This document shows, one piece after another, positions 1 to 14,900 of a DNA stretch of 64,000 bases. The stretch covers positions 27,244,636 to 27,308,635 of the forward strand of contig NC_045452.1 in assembly GCF_002776525.5 (NCBI RefSeq), written 5' to 3'. Below the pieces are notes generated by a model that was given only the letters and a program-made list of their open reading frames with translations, was not told the origin of the DNA and ran no database searches. The stretch's first letter is position 1, and each line of letters starts with the position of its first letter. The translations under genes were made by a program, and so were the position numbers. The DNA comes from Piliocolobus tephrosceles (Eukaryota; Chordata; Mammalia; Primates; Cercopithecidae).

Positions 1-176
1 TGAGTAGCTGGGATTATAGGCGTGCACCACCACACCCGGCTAATTTTTGTATTTTTAGTAGAGACGGGGTTTCACCATGTTGGTCAGGCTGGTCTCGAAC
101 TCCTGACCTCAGGTGATCCGCCTGCCTCGACCTCCCAAAGTGCTGGGATTACAGGCGTGAGCCACTGTGCCCAGCC
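1..176 (-). repeat. Alu, cut by window edge
   Basis: Antisense Alu right portion from 'tgagtagctgggattatagg' to 'gtgcccagcc'. Confidence 0.95.
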
Positions 177-270
177 CAGGGACCGATTTTTAATGAGCAT
201 TTTCTATTGCTTGCCTCACATGATCCTTGAATTGTAGACAATCTATTGAAAATGAAAAGCAGAAACTTAC

Positions 271-340
271 TTTGCCTATGTTAGTATTGTCTAGGGCTGC
301 ATCCACTTCATCTAAAACAAAGAATGGGGCAGGACGAAAA
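271..340 (-). CDS. SMC1B: SMC1B coding exon 23 (Walker B)
   Basis: Last SMC1B exon in the window, 70 nt, residues 1142-1165: SFRPAPFFVLDEVDAALDNT then NIGK. FFVLDE is Walker B with the catalytic Glu; 'DAALD' is the following D-loop region. Acceptor TTCTAG; donor GTAAGT. The remaining two exons are outside the window. Confidence 0.96.
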
Positions 341-3300
341 CTAGAAAAAAATTACAATCAAGTAAGTTACAATTTTCTATCTGTTTTACAAAAGACTTGG
401 AAGAAAAGATTAACAGTATTCAGAATAAATAAAACACACTCTTTTGGATATTTCTAAGTATTCGGTGACCTCTATGTTACTAAATCCAATGCTTAGTTAT
501 CAGTCCACATGTATGTGACCCATGCAAGGAGTATTTGGGGTTGGTCACTCCCTCCTCCTTGAAATACTGCTCTGTGACTTGTACGGGGACATAGTCTACT
601 TCCCCTCAAGCCCCTGCAGAGTCTGCTGAGAACTCTTCATCTCTGTGTTTATCTACTCAACTCCCTTGGTGATTAAATCTGGCCTCAGAGTTTTAAATAC
701 CACCCAAATACTGATGGCTCCCACCCTTCTACCAATAATTCTAACTTGTCTCCTGAATTCTCACCTCAAATGTCCAACTACTTTCTCTACAATTCCATGT
801 GGGTGTCTAATACATATCTCAAACTCATCTCAAAGCAAACTTCTCCCCTGCTCTCCAAACCTATTCCCTCCTGTGGTTTTCTCCATCTCAGTTAATGGCA
901 GCTCTTATTACTCTAGTTGATTAGGTCAAAACCCACAGAGCTATCCCCTTCACATCTCTTCCTTCACACCCGTACCTGTCAGCAAATTCCGTCTGCACAA
1001 CCGTATCCTCTCACCCTGGCCCAATCACCATCGCTGTCTTTCACCTTCATTGTGACCAGTCTCAGCCCTGTGCCTGCCACTGCTGCACAGTCTATTCTCC
1101 ATCCATGCTAGGCTCACTGTGGCCTTGGAGCCTTTTGCACTTGCTGTTGCCGATGTCTAAGAACATTCTTCCCTTAGCTGTCCACATGACCTGCTCCATT
1201 TATTCCTTCAAATCTTTGCTCAAATGTTACCTTCTGAAACAGACCTTCCCAGATGACTCTTTAATATTGCTAACCACTTCCCTGCCACTCACCATCTCCA
1301 TTCCCTGCTTTTTTTCTCTACAGAACTTGTCACTTTCTAATATTCTCTATATTGGATAATTAGTGTACTAATTTACCTTATTTATTATCTGCCTTCCCCA
1401 ACTAAAATGAAGTATCTTCGAGGCAGGCATTTTGTTTTGTTCACAGCTGTCTCCCCAGTGCCTGCAGCAGCACCTGATACACAGTAACTAGTAAGTATCT
1501 GTTGACTAAATGGATGTGGGTGCCACCTAGGCTGATTCTGCTCAGATGACTTGTTCAGAGCAGGCCTCCAGCTACTATGGTTTTCTCTTTTCCTTTCCTG
1601 TGGCAGCCTATTCCTTTTCCTTCTAGACCAGTAAAAAGTTGTCAAACTCTTGTATGTTTTTGTTCCTGGTCATGGAAATAGAGAAGCAGCAGCATCTATA
1701 TTTTACTGATTGTATTATATGTATATTTTTTGAGACAGAGTTTTGTTCTTTCACCTAGGCTAGCGTGCAGTGGTGTCATCACAGTTTATTGCAGCCTCGA
1801 ACTCCTGGGCTCCAGCAATCCTTCCACCTCAGCCTCTGGGTAGCTGGGACTACAGACATGTGTCACCACATCTGGCTAACTTTTTTCTATTTTCTGTAGA
1901 CACGGGGTCTCACTATGTTGCCCAGGTTCAGCATCTATACTTTAGATCTTCATCTAATATTCTGAATGTTGAAAGAGGCTAATTGCCTTAATTGTAGATA
2001 ACTTTTTGTTTCTTGATTTGTTTTACAAAGAAACAGTTCCACCACCATCAGTGGAAATAAGGAGATTAAATACTTTTATAGAAGAAATACTTCAACATTC
2101 TTTACTAAGTAGCAGATCTCTGAATACTAAGAAAATAATAGTCACAAATTGGGATTTTTTTCAATCCTGATGTCACCTCTGGCCATTCCAAATATTTTTT
2201 CTTTCTAAAATGGAATAGTAGTAGCTATTGATAATAACAGAAATTGAATAAAAATCTGTCACTAACTAGCTTGGCATGGTAGCACGTGCCTGTGGTCCTG
2301 GCTACTCAGGTGACTGAGGCAGAAGGATCACTTGACCTGGGAGTTTGAGCCTAGCCTAGGCAACATAGCAAGTCTCTGTCTCCAAAAAAACAAAACCCAC
2401 TAAAAATCTGAATTCTCTCCTAGATTTGCTGTCTAAAGTCTAAATTGTTGTAGGCCTAAAACATAATCTGAATTGTCTGGCTGAAGAAGATAGTTTTGTA
2501 TCCCATTTGCTAAATATTAATAAAGACAACAGTTAATATGTCTTCTGTAGGAAGGTCCCCTTGGCTTCTGTCCTATATGAAAACTGAATAGCTTTTGTGA
2601 CCTTACCTGTGCACGGCAAACAGGAGAGCCAAGGCTGCCACACACTTTTCTCCCCCTGACAAATTGTCCATTGGCATAAACCGTTTGCCTGGGGCCACAC
2701 AGTTATAACTAATTCCCTCCAAGTAAGGTTCTTCAGGGTTCTCTGGGCTAAGAAATGCCTGAAACACATGTTGTTTATTTAGCAATATCAGAAAAGTAAC
2801 TGATAAAGTTCAACTTGGAGTTTAACTGCAAAATACTCTATTGGTTAGCTTTTCTTCAATTTTGATGAAAAACTACCAATGCCTATAAATAATGTATTTA
2901 GTTCTACATGTAATCACAGAAAACAGGGTCGTCTGGATAGGCGGTAGACGGAAAACACTCTACCATATCCAGGGATCAGCCCTTTCCACCAGACTGCCAG
3001 TCCAACCTCAGAGGCACATGCCACCATCTTACAAAACAGTCTTCATGCAATTCGCTCACTGATACATTCATCGAACATTTACTGAATACCTATTATGGGC
3101 CAGGAACTGTAGATACGGAGATGAATCTTGTTCTCAAAGAGTTAGGTGTGGTGGCTCACACCTGTTATCCCAGCACTTTGGGAGACTGAGGCAGGCGGAT
3201 CACTTGAGGTCAGGAGTTTGAGACCAGTCTGGCCAACATGGTGAAACCCTGTCTCTACAAAAAATACAAACATTAGCCAGGCTTGTTGGTGTGCGCCTGT

Positions 3301-6300
3301 AATCCCAGCTACTTGGGAGGCTGAGACACTTGAACCCGGGAGGCATAGGTTTCAGTGAGCCGAGATCGCACCACTGCACTCCAGCCTGGGCAACAGAGGG
3401 GGACTCTGTCTCAAAAAAAAAAAAAAAAAAAGAAGAAGAAGAAAGAAGGAAAAAAAAAAAAAAGGAGTTAATGGGTTTTAGTCTTACTTTACTGAAAATA
3501 AGTTATTTTCAGTTGAAGTTCTAAATATCTGATCCAGGATCACCTTTTAGTCATAAAAGAACATGAGAAAACAAAAGCAGAACAGGTACGTAACCCCCGA
3601 CCTACATCTCTATTTCACATTCAATTCCACGAGTATTTGCTATGGATATTGATAATGGAATGGGAGTGGTTATCATTAAAAGGGTCATATCTGAATTTGA
3701 ACCCTGCCTTTAGTTCTTTTCCTCTCTTTTGTTACTCTGGTCAACTCCACAGATGAACCATCTTCCCAGGATCCTCTAGTATTCCACACTTACCACAGAA
3801 ACCAACAGTTCTATAAAATCAAATTAGTACCAGACTACAGAATTTTGGAACTAAAAGAGAATTTGGAAACCAAATGATTTAGTCCATTCATTTTTCGGAT
3901 GAAGAAACAGACCCAGAGAGGTTTTGACTTGTCCACACTGAATAGTGTGGAGTGAACGGGATCTACAACGCAGGTCATTAGATAACCACTCTTCATAAAC
4001 TGACTTTGCCCCATGAGTGAGTTGCTCAAATAATGTGGCAGCGGTTATTTATTTCCCACCAAAAAAAAAAAAAAAAAAAACCCACCACCAGTAACACAGA
4101 TTTCCCACTAGTATTGGAGGATGAAAGATACATACTTGGGCGCTGTTGTTTCTGCAGAGCTTCTTGTAGATTTGGTCAATTGAGACTGAGACATGCTCAA
4201 AACACTGGGTGAAAAGATCGTATCTCCTTTTTTTCACTTGTTCAAACTCCTGCCTACACATTCTGGCTTCCTTTCTGCTGGCCTCAAAAGCTAAGAGAGA
4301 ATCAATGTTCTTTATTTTAGAGACCACTGAGGAGGTTCTTTTACTTAAACTGTAAAGCATAAAATATTTTTAAAATTGGATTTGAGTTTGGATCTCTTGA
4401 GTAAGGTACCTTCAAAATACCTAAACTACTATTAATTCCAAGAGAATAGCTCTTAGAATTGATGAGTCTCTTTTCCAGTAGGGCTAATTGCTAAATAATA
4501 TTGACAAGTTCTGATAGGGTATTTATTTATTCATTCAGAGACGGAGTCTTGCTCTGTTGCTCAGGCTGAAGTGCAGTGGTGTGATCTCGGCTCACTGCAG
4601 CCTCTACCTCCCAGGTTCAAGTGATTCTCCTGCCTCAGCCTCCCGAGTAGCTGGGACTACAGGCGTGTGCCACCACACCCAGTTAATTTTTGTATATTTA
4701 GTAGACACGGGGTTTTACCATGTTGACCAGGCTGGTCTTGAACTCCTGACCTCAGGTGATCCACCCACCTCAGCCTCCCAAAGTGCTGGGATTACAGACG
4801 TGAGCCACCGCGCCCAGCCTGATAGAGTATTTATTATGTCAATTTTGTTGGTGTGAAAAAAATATATGTGTTTTAAAATCACCAATAAACCTGGTTTTAA
4901 ATTAAAGCAAAACACTTCAAAAAGGAAACAATGAATGATTCAGTATTAAAAGCACACGTTAATATAAGACCACAGAGGAAAAAATCTACAACAAAAAGGG
5001 ACAACAGAAGGGAGATTGCTGGCAAATGTTACAGAAATCAAAACACCCGTGAATATAATCTTGTTAGTGACTAAACTCAATTTTACCATCTGTGGATTCT
5101 TGAAACTTGTCTCTGACAGTCTTTAAGTTCTCCAGTGCTCGCAGGTTTGGGGCTGCTGTTTTCAGTAAGATATCTTCCTGGGATGCTACTTGCTGCAGTA
5201 AGAGCCTAAGGTGGGCCTCGATTTCTTGATCAGACTGTAGAGCCTATTATGGGCAAAGAACAACACTGACTGGCATGGCATGCCTTCTCCATCCAGCAAG
5301 GTAGGGTGTGTGTGGGGCCCTTCACCATCTGGACCCCCCAGGTCCTGTCATCCACTCCTTCTCTCCCCAAAGCCCTCTCTGAGCCCGGGAGGTGCAGTCC
5401 TGCTGCAATACTTGTAGCTTCCTGAATTGGCTGTGCTCTTTTCTTGGAACACATTTCAGCTCATTTTTTTAATCTGGCTAAAAAGCAACAATTTATACTT
5501 CACCTTCATTTATTTAAAAATATTCATAATCTACTATGTATTACACTGAGGATTCAATGATGGAAGCTATTCAGTCTTTGCCTTTAAAGACTCACAGGGA
5601 AGTCAGACATATAAACTGGATTAAAAATTTTTTCCAAGAGACAGGTCTCACTCTGTTGCTCAGGCTGGTCTCGAGCTCCTGACCTCAAGCAATCCTCCCA
5701 CTTCAGCCTCCCAAGTAGCTGGGATTTAAACCGGCTTTTACAGTGGGGTGAAAAGACTTCTGACAGGGCAAACATAGGTACTACGGGGCAGGGAGAGGGG
5801 ATCCAATCCAGCTAGACAGGTTAACACTTAAACCTGGCACGAGTGATGAAGAGAAAAAGTAGCCATGCCCTTCCAGAAAATCTTTTTTTTTTTTGCCACA
5901 AATACAATCAGTGTACAAAAAGTAGGCCGGGCATGATGGCTCATACCTGTAATCCCAGCACTTTGGCAGGCCAAAGTGTGTGGATCACCTGAGGTCAAGA
6001 GTTCAAGATCAGCCTGACCAACTTGGTGAAACCTCATCTCTACTAAAAATACAAAAATTAGCCGGGCATGGTAGCAGACACCTATAATCCCAGCTACTCG
6101 GAGGCTGAGGCAAGAGAGTTGCTTGAACCCAGGGGGCGGAGGTTGCAGTAAGCCGAGAGTGCGCCACTGCACTCCAGCCTGGGCAACAAAGCAAGACTCT
6201 GTCTCAAAAACAAAACAAAAAAGTCTAACAAAATATATTAACAGCATATGAACTGAAAAGATGTGGTGGATATTGTTACTCAGCATCTGTTTCCATTTTT

Positions 6301-9300
6301 TCTTTCTTTATTTTTTTGAGACGGAGTTTTGCTCTTTTTGCCCAGGCTGGAGTGCAATGGCGCAATCTCAGCTCACCGCAACCTCCGCCTCCTGGGTTCA
6401 AGCAATTCTCCTGCCTCAGCCTCCCGAGTAGCTGGGATTACAGGCATGTGCCACCATGCCTGGCTAATTTGTTTTTGTATTTTTAGTAGAGACAGGGTTT
6501 CTCCATGTTGGTCAGGCTGGTCTTGAACTCCCAACCTCAGGTGATCCACCCGCCTCGGCCTCCCAAAGTGCTGGGATTATAGGCGTGAGCCACCGCGCCT
6601 GGCCTCCATTTTTTCTTTTAATGCAGCACATGCTTTTGACCAGGTAGATCCACTTCTCCCTCCTGGATCCCATGTACTTAGACTTAGAGGCAGGGCCTGC
6701 TTGGTTTAAAGTAAAGTTCACCATCCTCCTCCCTCTACAGTGATTGGTTCAGCAATGAATATGTGACCCCATTCAGGCAACTGTGATGAGGGGACAATTG
6801 CTGGGGCTTTGTAGGTAAAACCTTTCTTCAGTTTTAGAAAAACATGTAAACCAAAGAGTATCTGAGATAGGTCTCAGTCAATTTAGTTTATTTTACCAAG
6901 GTTAAGGACATGCCCCAGAGAGAAGTCTGTGCCTTTCTCCAAAGATGATTTTGAGGGCTTTGATATTTAAAGGGGAAAAGCAGGCAGAAGCAAGAGGAAG
7001 TATATGGTCACATCACTGAATCCATATGTTGCAAGAGAAAAGTAGGTAGGAAACAGTCAATTATGTATTCACCTCATGCTCAGTAAATTAGCACTTTACC
7101 ATAAGATGAAAAACCACAAATATCTCTCCACGGAGTCTCTACCTGGGGAGATACTTAATTTTTTTTTTTTGAAACCGAGTCTCTCTCTGTCACCCTGGCT
7201 GGAGTGCAGTGGCACGATCTTGGCTCACTGCAACCTCCACATTGCAGGCTCAAGCAATTCTCCTGCCTCAGCCTCCTGAGTAGCTGGGATTACAGGCACA
7301 TGCCACTGTGCCTGGCTAATTTTTTTTTTTTTTTTTTAGTGGAGACAGGGTTTTGTCATGTTGGCCAGGCTAGTCTTGAACTCCTGACTTCAGGTGACCT
7401 GCTTACGTTGGCCTCCCAAAGTACTGGGATTATAGGCGTGAGCCACCACGCCTGGCCTGATACTTAATTTTTTATATGTAGCTCTCTGCTTAGGAACAAA
7501 AGGAAAGGCAGTTTTTTGCATGACTCAGCTTTCAGCCTAATTTCTTTCTCTTGGTATAGTGAATTGGGGTCCAAGTTTTCATTTTCCTTTCACTAGTACC
7601 ACTACAAAAGACAGCTTCTTTCTTCTCTGAAGGTTGCAGCTGTGTGGCTGGAAAGCCAAGAATAGCTGCGCTCATTTTGCCTTCAGGAGAGAAGCAGCTT
7701 CAGAATGAAGCCAACGCCCAAAGACATGTATGGCTACAGGGATGACTGGGAAACAGAGCCAGAGCTGCTCAAAGGCACGAAATTAAGTTAAATTAAAGCT
7801 GGAGTCCAGCTGTGTGCTCTGCAACTGTGAAGGGTGTGCCACACCATCACTTACAATCCTGAGAGAGGCCTGTGTCTACTGAGGGTGCTGCAGTGGGATG
7901 CCAGCAGAGCAAATTTGGGATGCTGGAGTAAGTAGTTGGTTACTTTTGTTTATTGAAGGACTTCTCAAAAACTTTAATATCCATTGTGAATCTCTTCCCT
8001 TCCCAAGAAGGGAAAAGACTTTCTCAAAAAGTAACCACAGAAACTTTTCTTCTTTGGCTAGACATGTCATGATACCAGTGTTCTACACAACACAGTCAGA
8101 AATGCTGACATAAACATTTTTTAAAGTAACCAATATATTTACTGCTATTTTGTGATAACATGATACAATAAATATATATTTGGTTTTCATCCCAGTTCTA
8201 GGCACAGTATACCTAAAACATTTGCAATTTCCTGAGTGGTAGGAGTGAGAGGGGCATCTTTTATTATCCATGATAAGCCCCTTTCAATCATACCTAATGA
8301 GCTGACTGTTGGAAGATGGGGACCATTGCAAGGGGAACCAACCAGGTGACTGGAGGGCTGGAACCTTCAGCCCCTCTTCTCTAAGGAGGTGGGGGAGAAA
8401 GGCTGAAGATTGAGTCTGGATCACCAATTGCCCATGATTTATTAATCATGTATGTAATGAAGCTCCCATAAGAATCCCTAAACAGTAGGTTGTGAAGAGC
8501 TTCCAGGTTGGTGACCACACAAGAGATGCTGGGAGGGTGACAAGCCTGGAGAAGGCATGAGATAGGGCATGGATGCTTTCTCATACCTAGTCCTATGTAT
8601 CTCGTCCATTTGGCTGTTCCATGAATTGTAGCCTTTAAAAATGAACTGGTTAATGTAAATGAAGTATTCCCCTGAGTTCTATGAGCCATTCTAGCAAATT
8701 ATCAAATCTGTGGAAGGGCTTGTGGAAACTCCTGATTTACAGCCAACTGGCCATGAGACTGGGAGGCCTGGACTTGTGATTGGCATCTGAAGAGTGGCCA
8801 GTCTTGTGGGACTGAGCCATGACCTTGTGGGATCTGATGCTAACTGCAGGTAGACACTGTCAGAATTGAACTGGATTGCAGAATACCCACTTGGTATTCA
8901 AAGAATTAGAGAACTGCTTGGTGTGGGTGAGACCCACAATTTGGTGTCAGAAGTTTCACGATTATACTGTTTTTCCTTTGTATATTTCTTTCAAAACCAT
9001 TAGGAAATCTTTTTTTAAAAAAATCTCAATTCTATCTTCCAAAAATGATTCTGTAATATTTAAATATTCCATATTACTGTGAGTGATAAACAACAGAAAG
9101 CTTTCCATTACCTTCAAATCCTCATTTAGAGAGCTGTAGTCTACTTTGAAGGCTTCTTCTTTTTCATAGATATCGATTGTGGCCTGGGTACTTTCTGCTT
9201 CAGTTCCCATCTGAAAAATACGTGAACACATACATTTGTTGATTAAGTTTGTTGTCTTACATGGGAGTGGTTCATGGCATTCCAAAAACAATTACAATAG

Positions 9301-11941
9301 TAACATCAAAGATCCCTTATCACAGATCACCTTAACAGATATATAATAATAAAAAAGTTTGAAAGATTTAGAGTTATCAAAATGTCACACAGAGACCCAG
9401 AAAAGTGAGCAGATGCTGTTGGAAAAACGGTATGAACAGACTTTCACAACATGGGGTTACCACAAACCTTCAATATGTAAAACAAAAACAAAAACAAAAA
9501 ACCCTGCAATATCTGTGACGCACAATAAAATGAGGCATGCATGTATATGGGAGGATGTGCATAGGTTATATACCAACACTATGCCATTTTAGGTAAAAGA
9601 CTTCAGCATCCTTAGATTTTGGTATACATGGGGGATCCTGGAACTATCCCTGTGGATACCAAGGAATGACTGTACTTCCAGCCAATCTAAAGTGTCCTGT
9701 ACAATCCAAATGTGGTGAAAAAGAAAGAAAAAAGGCCAACAGGGAAATGTTAGTGAGGCTTGGTTTTATCTTGTGATTTCTTTGGTGTCCATTCTTGCCT
9801 CTTCCTTTTCCCTCACCACCTAGAGATACTCAGTAGGGCATGTTTCTTCTGAGAAGGACCTCCATACAACTGTTGGAGAAGGTGCAGAGCAAGAACCACC
9901 CCCTCCACATGATGTAAAATGTTATGAGAGTCCAGGGAACTGCCCAAGCGGCAGATGATCTGCTTACTGCCTGTGGCTCATTGTGCAAAAACATTCTTAA
10001 CTCCAACAACTTTAATTCTCTGATTTCTCTTGGGTATCTAATATGTAGGTAAGAAACATGGGTTCATCCTGTGGCCCTCGTCCTCTGAGATGACAGTCAT
10101 TTTGCCCTTTTTCCCTCCTAGGAGATGTCTTCACCATCCCTAAAGGGGCTACAGAACAAGAGAAAGAATAAGCAAAGGGCAATGCATGAAGTTCCACACA
10201 ATGGCACATATTTTACAGTCATTTGCTAGAATACCTCCACTTCAATGATGTCATCCAGTGACCCGAACAAAAGGATTATCTCAATGTCTTGCACTTTGCA
10301 ATCAAGCAGCAAGTTATGCTTCTCTAATCGTTTCTGTTCCAGAGAAGTTTGAGTAATTACAACTTCTTTTTGCAACTTCCCCACTTCCCTGTAATTACAC
10401 CGATATGAAAAAGTAATGTTACTCATTATATAACACTGCACCAAGGAAGAAAAATGTATGCTATAAACTTATATGAAAAAAAGATTATTCCTGTGAGTGC
10501 TGTAAGTTCTAGAATCCTCTCACTGATGCTTGTAATTTAATTGTTAACACTCCTGAGAAAGGTCATGAATATACTCAGTTAATCTAAGGGAGCATTTTCC
10601 ACTAATACATGTTACTGATTTAATCAAGATTACCAAAGACAGTGCTTTCCTAGTTACTTTATTTTTAAATCTGAGCAATGTTTCAAGCTGCAATTCTCAC
10701 TCAAATATAAGCTCCACATTTTAGATCTCAAACCAAGATAAATAAATCTCTTAGCAAAAGAAATCTGTTGCCAGGTAAGTCATATACACTTAATAATCTG
10801 GTTTCTATACTACCACTCCCACTACTGTAGTAATGCCTTCTATCTGAAAATAAGGGCTTGGGTTTTACTAATCGAAATTATATGGAATTTTTAAAAGAAC
10901 TGGAAAGAGGACCAAAAGAAAATGGAAAAAAAAAAAAAAAAAGAAGAAAGTAAGAACTATGTGTTTTTCAAGAATATGAAGGGAAAAGAAAGTATTCTGT
11001 TTGGGCTGAGTGTGGTGGCTCACGCCTGTAATCCAGCACTTTGGAAGGCCAAGGGAAGAGTATCATTTGAGCCCAGAAGTTGAAGACCAACATAATGAGA
11101 CCTCATCTCTTAAAAAAAAAAAGGGAATGTGTTCTATTTACACAAAATACAAGAGTTTTTAAAAAACAAGAGTAAACAGACTTTAATTCCACTCCAAAAT
11201 CTTAGAACTTTCTGGCTGTATCTTGAAACACTAAAGGTCTTCAAACAGTGAGAAAAATTATGAAATGCCAAAAGGCTGAGCAAAAACAGAGAATTAATTT
11301 CGTCTAATCACTCATAGTTGTGTAAATCATGATGCATGACAGGAAAGCAAGTGTCATTTTGGTATAGGCCAGTCAATTCAAAGTGTCGTTGCCATCATCA
11401 TGGCAAACACACAAGCTAATCTTGTGCCAGGTACTGGTCTAAGTACCTGGCATAGGTACTTTTTTTTTTTTGAGACAGAATTTCACTTTTGTTGCCCAGG
11501 CTGGAGTGCAATGGCACTCTAAGTGCGTATGAATATTAACATATGTAATACTTACAGCGATTCTGTGAGGTAGGCACTATTACTATCTATTACCGATGAG
11601 GAAATTAAGATATCATATGTAAACAGCAGAGCTGGGATATGAAACCAGAAGTTGTGGCTCCAAATTCTATCTCCTTACTCTCTACGCTATCTTGCACAGA
11701 CTAGAGGGAATCTCTGTACAACAGGAAGACAGAAATGTCAAGGTAGAATTAGGGTAAGGGACTCTAAACAGGTTCATGTTTTCATCTAACAAAAATAACT
11801 ATTTGCTCTACACCAGGAACAGTGGCTCATGCCTGTAATCCCAGCACTTTGGGAGGCTGAGGCGAGCAGATCACTTAAGATCAGGAGTTCGAGACCAGCC
11901 TGGCCAACATAGTAAAACCCAGTCTCTACTACAAAAGAAAA

Positions 11942-11994
<53 letters not shown>

Positions 11995-14900
11995 CCGGGC
12001 GTGGTGGTGTGCTCCTGTAGTCCCAGCTACTTGGGAGACTGAGGTAGGAGAATCACTTGAACCTGGGAGGCAAAGGTTGCAGTAAGCTAAGATCATGCCA
12101 CTGTGCTCCAGCCTGGGCAACAAAGGGAGACTCTGTCTGAAGAAAAAACAAAACATCATTTGCTCTAAACAATTAACGACCTCTCCTGGTTTAGAATGTT
12201 TGAAAAAAATTAGAATGTCTGAAGGGTGTGATGTGAGACTAAGAGCAACAAAGGGCACATATTCAAATGCAACCCATTTAGTATATTTCAGATAGTTGGT
12301 GTCCATGTTTAAAACTGACTAGGTCTTTCAAACTGATGAAGTCTTAATTACCTATCAACAGCCAGAAACTTCTTCCGTTCCTCTTCAATTTGAGTTTGAA
12401 CTTTCTCGGCATTGGAGTTCTGAGTGACACGTATGTCTTTAAGTTGCTGCTGCTTTGCCATGAGTTCATTCACTATCTGCAGACAGTTTTCTTCAGCCTG
12501 AACAGAGAGGATCTGTATTGTAGATTTACCATCTTTTATATTAATAAGGTAATTCTATGATCTTATCAATAACACCAAACCAGTTATCCTGAGATGAACC
12601 TTCTCACCCTCTGTGCTACTTGACCCTCCATCATAGACTATGACTCACATTCTATACTTTCTAGAAACTGGTGATCATTACCTGCCTTTGTCCTTCATTT
12701 TGCTATTGTTTTTTATCCTTCATTTTGGATTCATTCCTCAGCTCACTGCCATCTGACTTCTGTTCCCACTCTCCAATCAGAGTGTTTTTGCTATCATGAT
12801 CTCTAATTGGGAATTAAACATTTTTCAGATCATTTCCTCCTTCCTGAAACTCTGGGGCTTCTGTGATACCACCTCTTCTGGCTCTCCTCATAAGCTAAGT
12901 GACCACCTTCCAGATCCCATTGCTGATCCTACCTCCCTGCTAGGGCGTCTCTTCACTGCCTCTTCACTGCCTACCTCCCTGCTAGGGCGTCTCAACCATT
13001 CTCATGTGGTTTCAGTTTACTCCCATAAACCAGCAACTCCTAAATCTGTATCTTCAGCCTAGACCTCTCCCATTATCTACTCTTTAACAGCCTGCTGGAA
13101 ATTGCCATCTAGACATTACATAGGCAACTCAAGCTCCACAGGTTCAGAATTTTCTCTCCTTAACCTGCTGCTCTCATTCACCAATCACCCAAGTTAGAAC
13201 TAATGAGTCATCTGTGGCACCCCCTTGCCCTTCCTCCCATGCTGACATCCAGTAATTCATAAAGCTCTGCTGATTTTACTTTAAGTATTTCTTTTTTTTT
13301 TTTTTGAGACGAAGTCTTGCTCTGTCACCCAGGCTGGAGTGCAGTGGCCGGATCTCAGCTCACTGCAAGCTCCGCCTCCCGAGTTTACGCCACTCTCCTG
13401 CCTCAGTCTCCCAAGTAGCTGGGACTACAGGCGCCCGCCACCTCGCCTGGCTAGTTTTTTTTGTATTTTTTAGTAGAGACAGGGTTTCACCATGTTAGCC
13501 AGGACGGTCTCGATCTCCTGACCTCGTGATCCGCCCGTCTCGGCCTCCCAAAGTGCTGGGATTACAGGCTTGAGCCACCGCGCCCGGCCTAAGTATTTCT
13601 TAAATCTGTCCCCAACCCCTTCGATCACTAACAGGACCCTTCAGGAGATCACAAAAGGTTTACTACATGAAGGAAGTCATAATTTCAATGAAGAGGCACT
13701 TCAGCCACCCATTATTAATTACCTTCTTTAGGTGATCAATATCTTCACTACCTTTCTGGATAGTTTCTTTTAATGTGTTCATCTTATTCAGTTTCTTCTT
13801 AAGCTGATTGCGACTATACTCAAGTTGAATATTAAGCCGAGTTTTTTGTTTTTCAAATTCTAATCTAGTATAATAAAGTCAAGCGTTACAAGTGTAAACA
13901 GAAAACTTTGATTCCTTCTTAACTTTTTCTTATGGGAAATTTCAAACAAATATAAAAATAAAAGGAATACTATAATGAACCCCCAAGTAGCTGTCACCCA
14001 ACTTAATAATGATCAATTCATGCTCATTCTTGTTTCATCTATAACTCCACTAATTGCCCCTCTTACCACTGGCTTATTTGAAGCAAGTTCTAGACGTGAT
14101 GTAATTTCATCTGTAAATATTTGTGTACGTATCTCTGGAAGTGAAATGACTTTTAACTCATAACCATAAAGTATTATGGCTAAAATATAATTCATTAATA
14201 TCAAATTGCTGTCACTGCCAAATTTCCTTTTTAAAAAAATTTTTTTTTTTTTTTTTTTTGAGGCGGAGTCTCACTCTGTCGCCCAGGCTGGAGTGCAGTG
14301 GCCAGATCTCAGCTCACTGCAAGCTCCGCCTCCCGGGTTCACGCCATTCTCCTGCCTCAGCCTCCCGAGTAGCTGGGACTACAGGCACCCGCCATCTTGC
14401 CTGGCTAGTTTTTTGTATTTTTTAGTAGAGACGGGGTTTCACCGTGTTCGCCAGGATGGTCTCGATCTGCTGACCTCGTGATCCGCCCGTCTCGGCCTCC
14501 CAAAGTGCTGGCATTACAGGCTTGAGCCACCGCGCCCGGCCTAAAAATTTTTTTAGTCTGGGTGCAGTGGCTCATGCCTGTAATCCCAGCACTTTGGTAG
14601 GCCAAGGTGGCAGATCACTTGAGATCATGAGTTCGAGATCAGCCTGGCCAACATGGTGAAACCCCACCTGTACTAAAAATACAACAATTAGCCAGGCTTG
14701 ATGGTGTGTGCCTGCAGTCCCAGCTACTCAGGAAGCTGAGGCAGTAGGAACTGCTTGAACCCGGGAGGTGGAGGTTGCAGTGAGTTGAGATCACGCCACT
14801 GTACTCCAGCCTGGGTGACAAAGCGAGTCTCCATTTCAAAAAAACAAAAACGAAAACAAATACAAAAAAATTTCTTCAAAAAAAAAAAAAAAGAAAAATT

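Larger units (their letters stand above)
12540..13640 (+). repeat. L2-like LINE remnant with AluY insertion
   Basis: Degraded pyrimidine-rich sequence resembling the L2 3' half, interrupted by AluY at 13288-13589 and carrying a local 42-bp duplication. Confidence 0.5.

Noticed and set aside
644..1360. Chain of short plus-strand frames that looks coding
   Set aside because: Pyrimidine-rich L2-like remnant; no initiator context or conserved protein.
5828..6286. Minus-strand open frame of 152 codons
   Set aside because: Translation of an Alu (typical 'SPRLECSG/ETESHSVAQAGVQW' style residues), as for most longer frames in the window.
11946..11991. CRISPR-like or satellite array
   Set aside because: Simple dinucleotide repeat; no spacer-repeat structure anywhere in the window.
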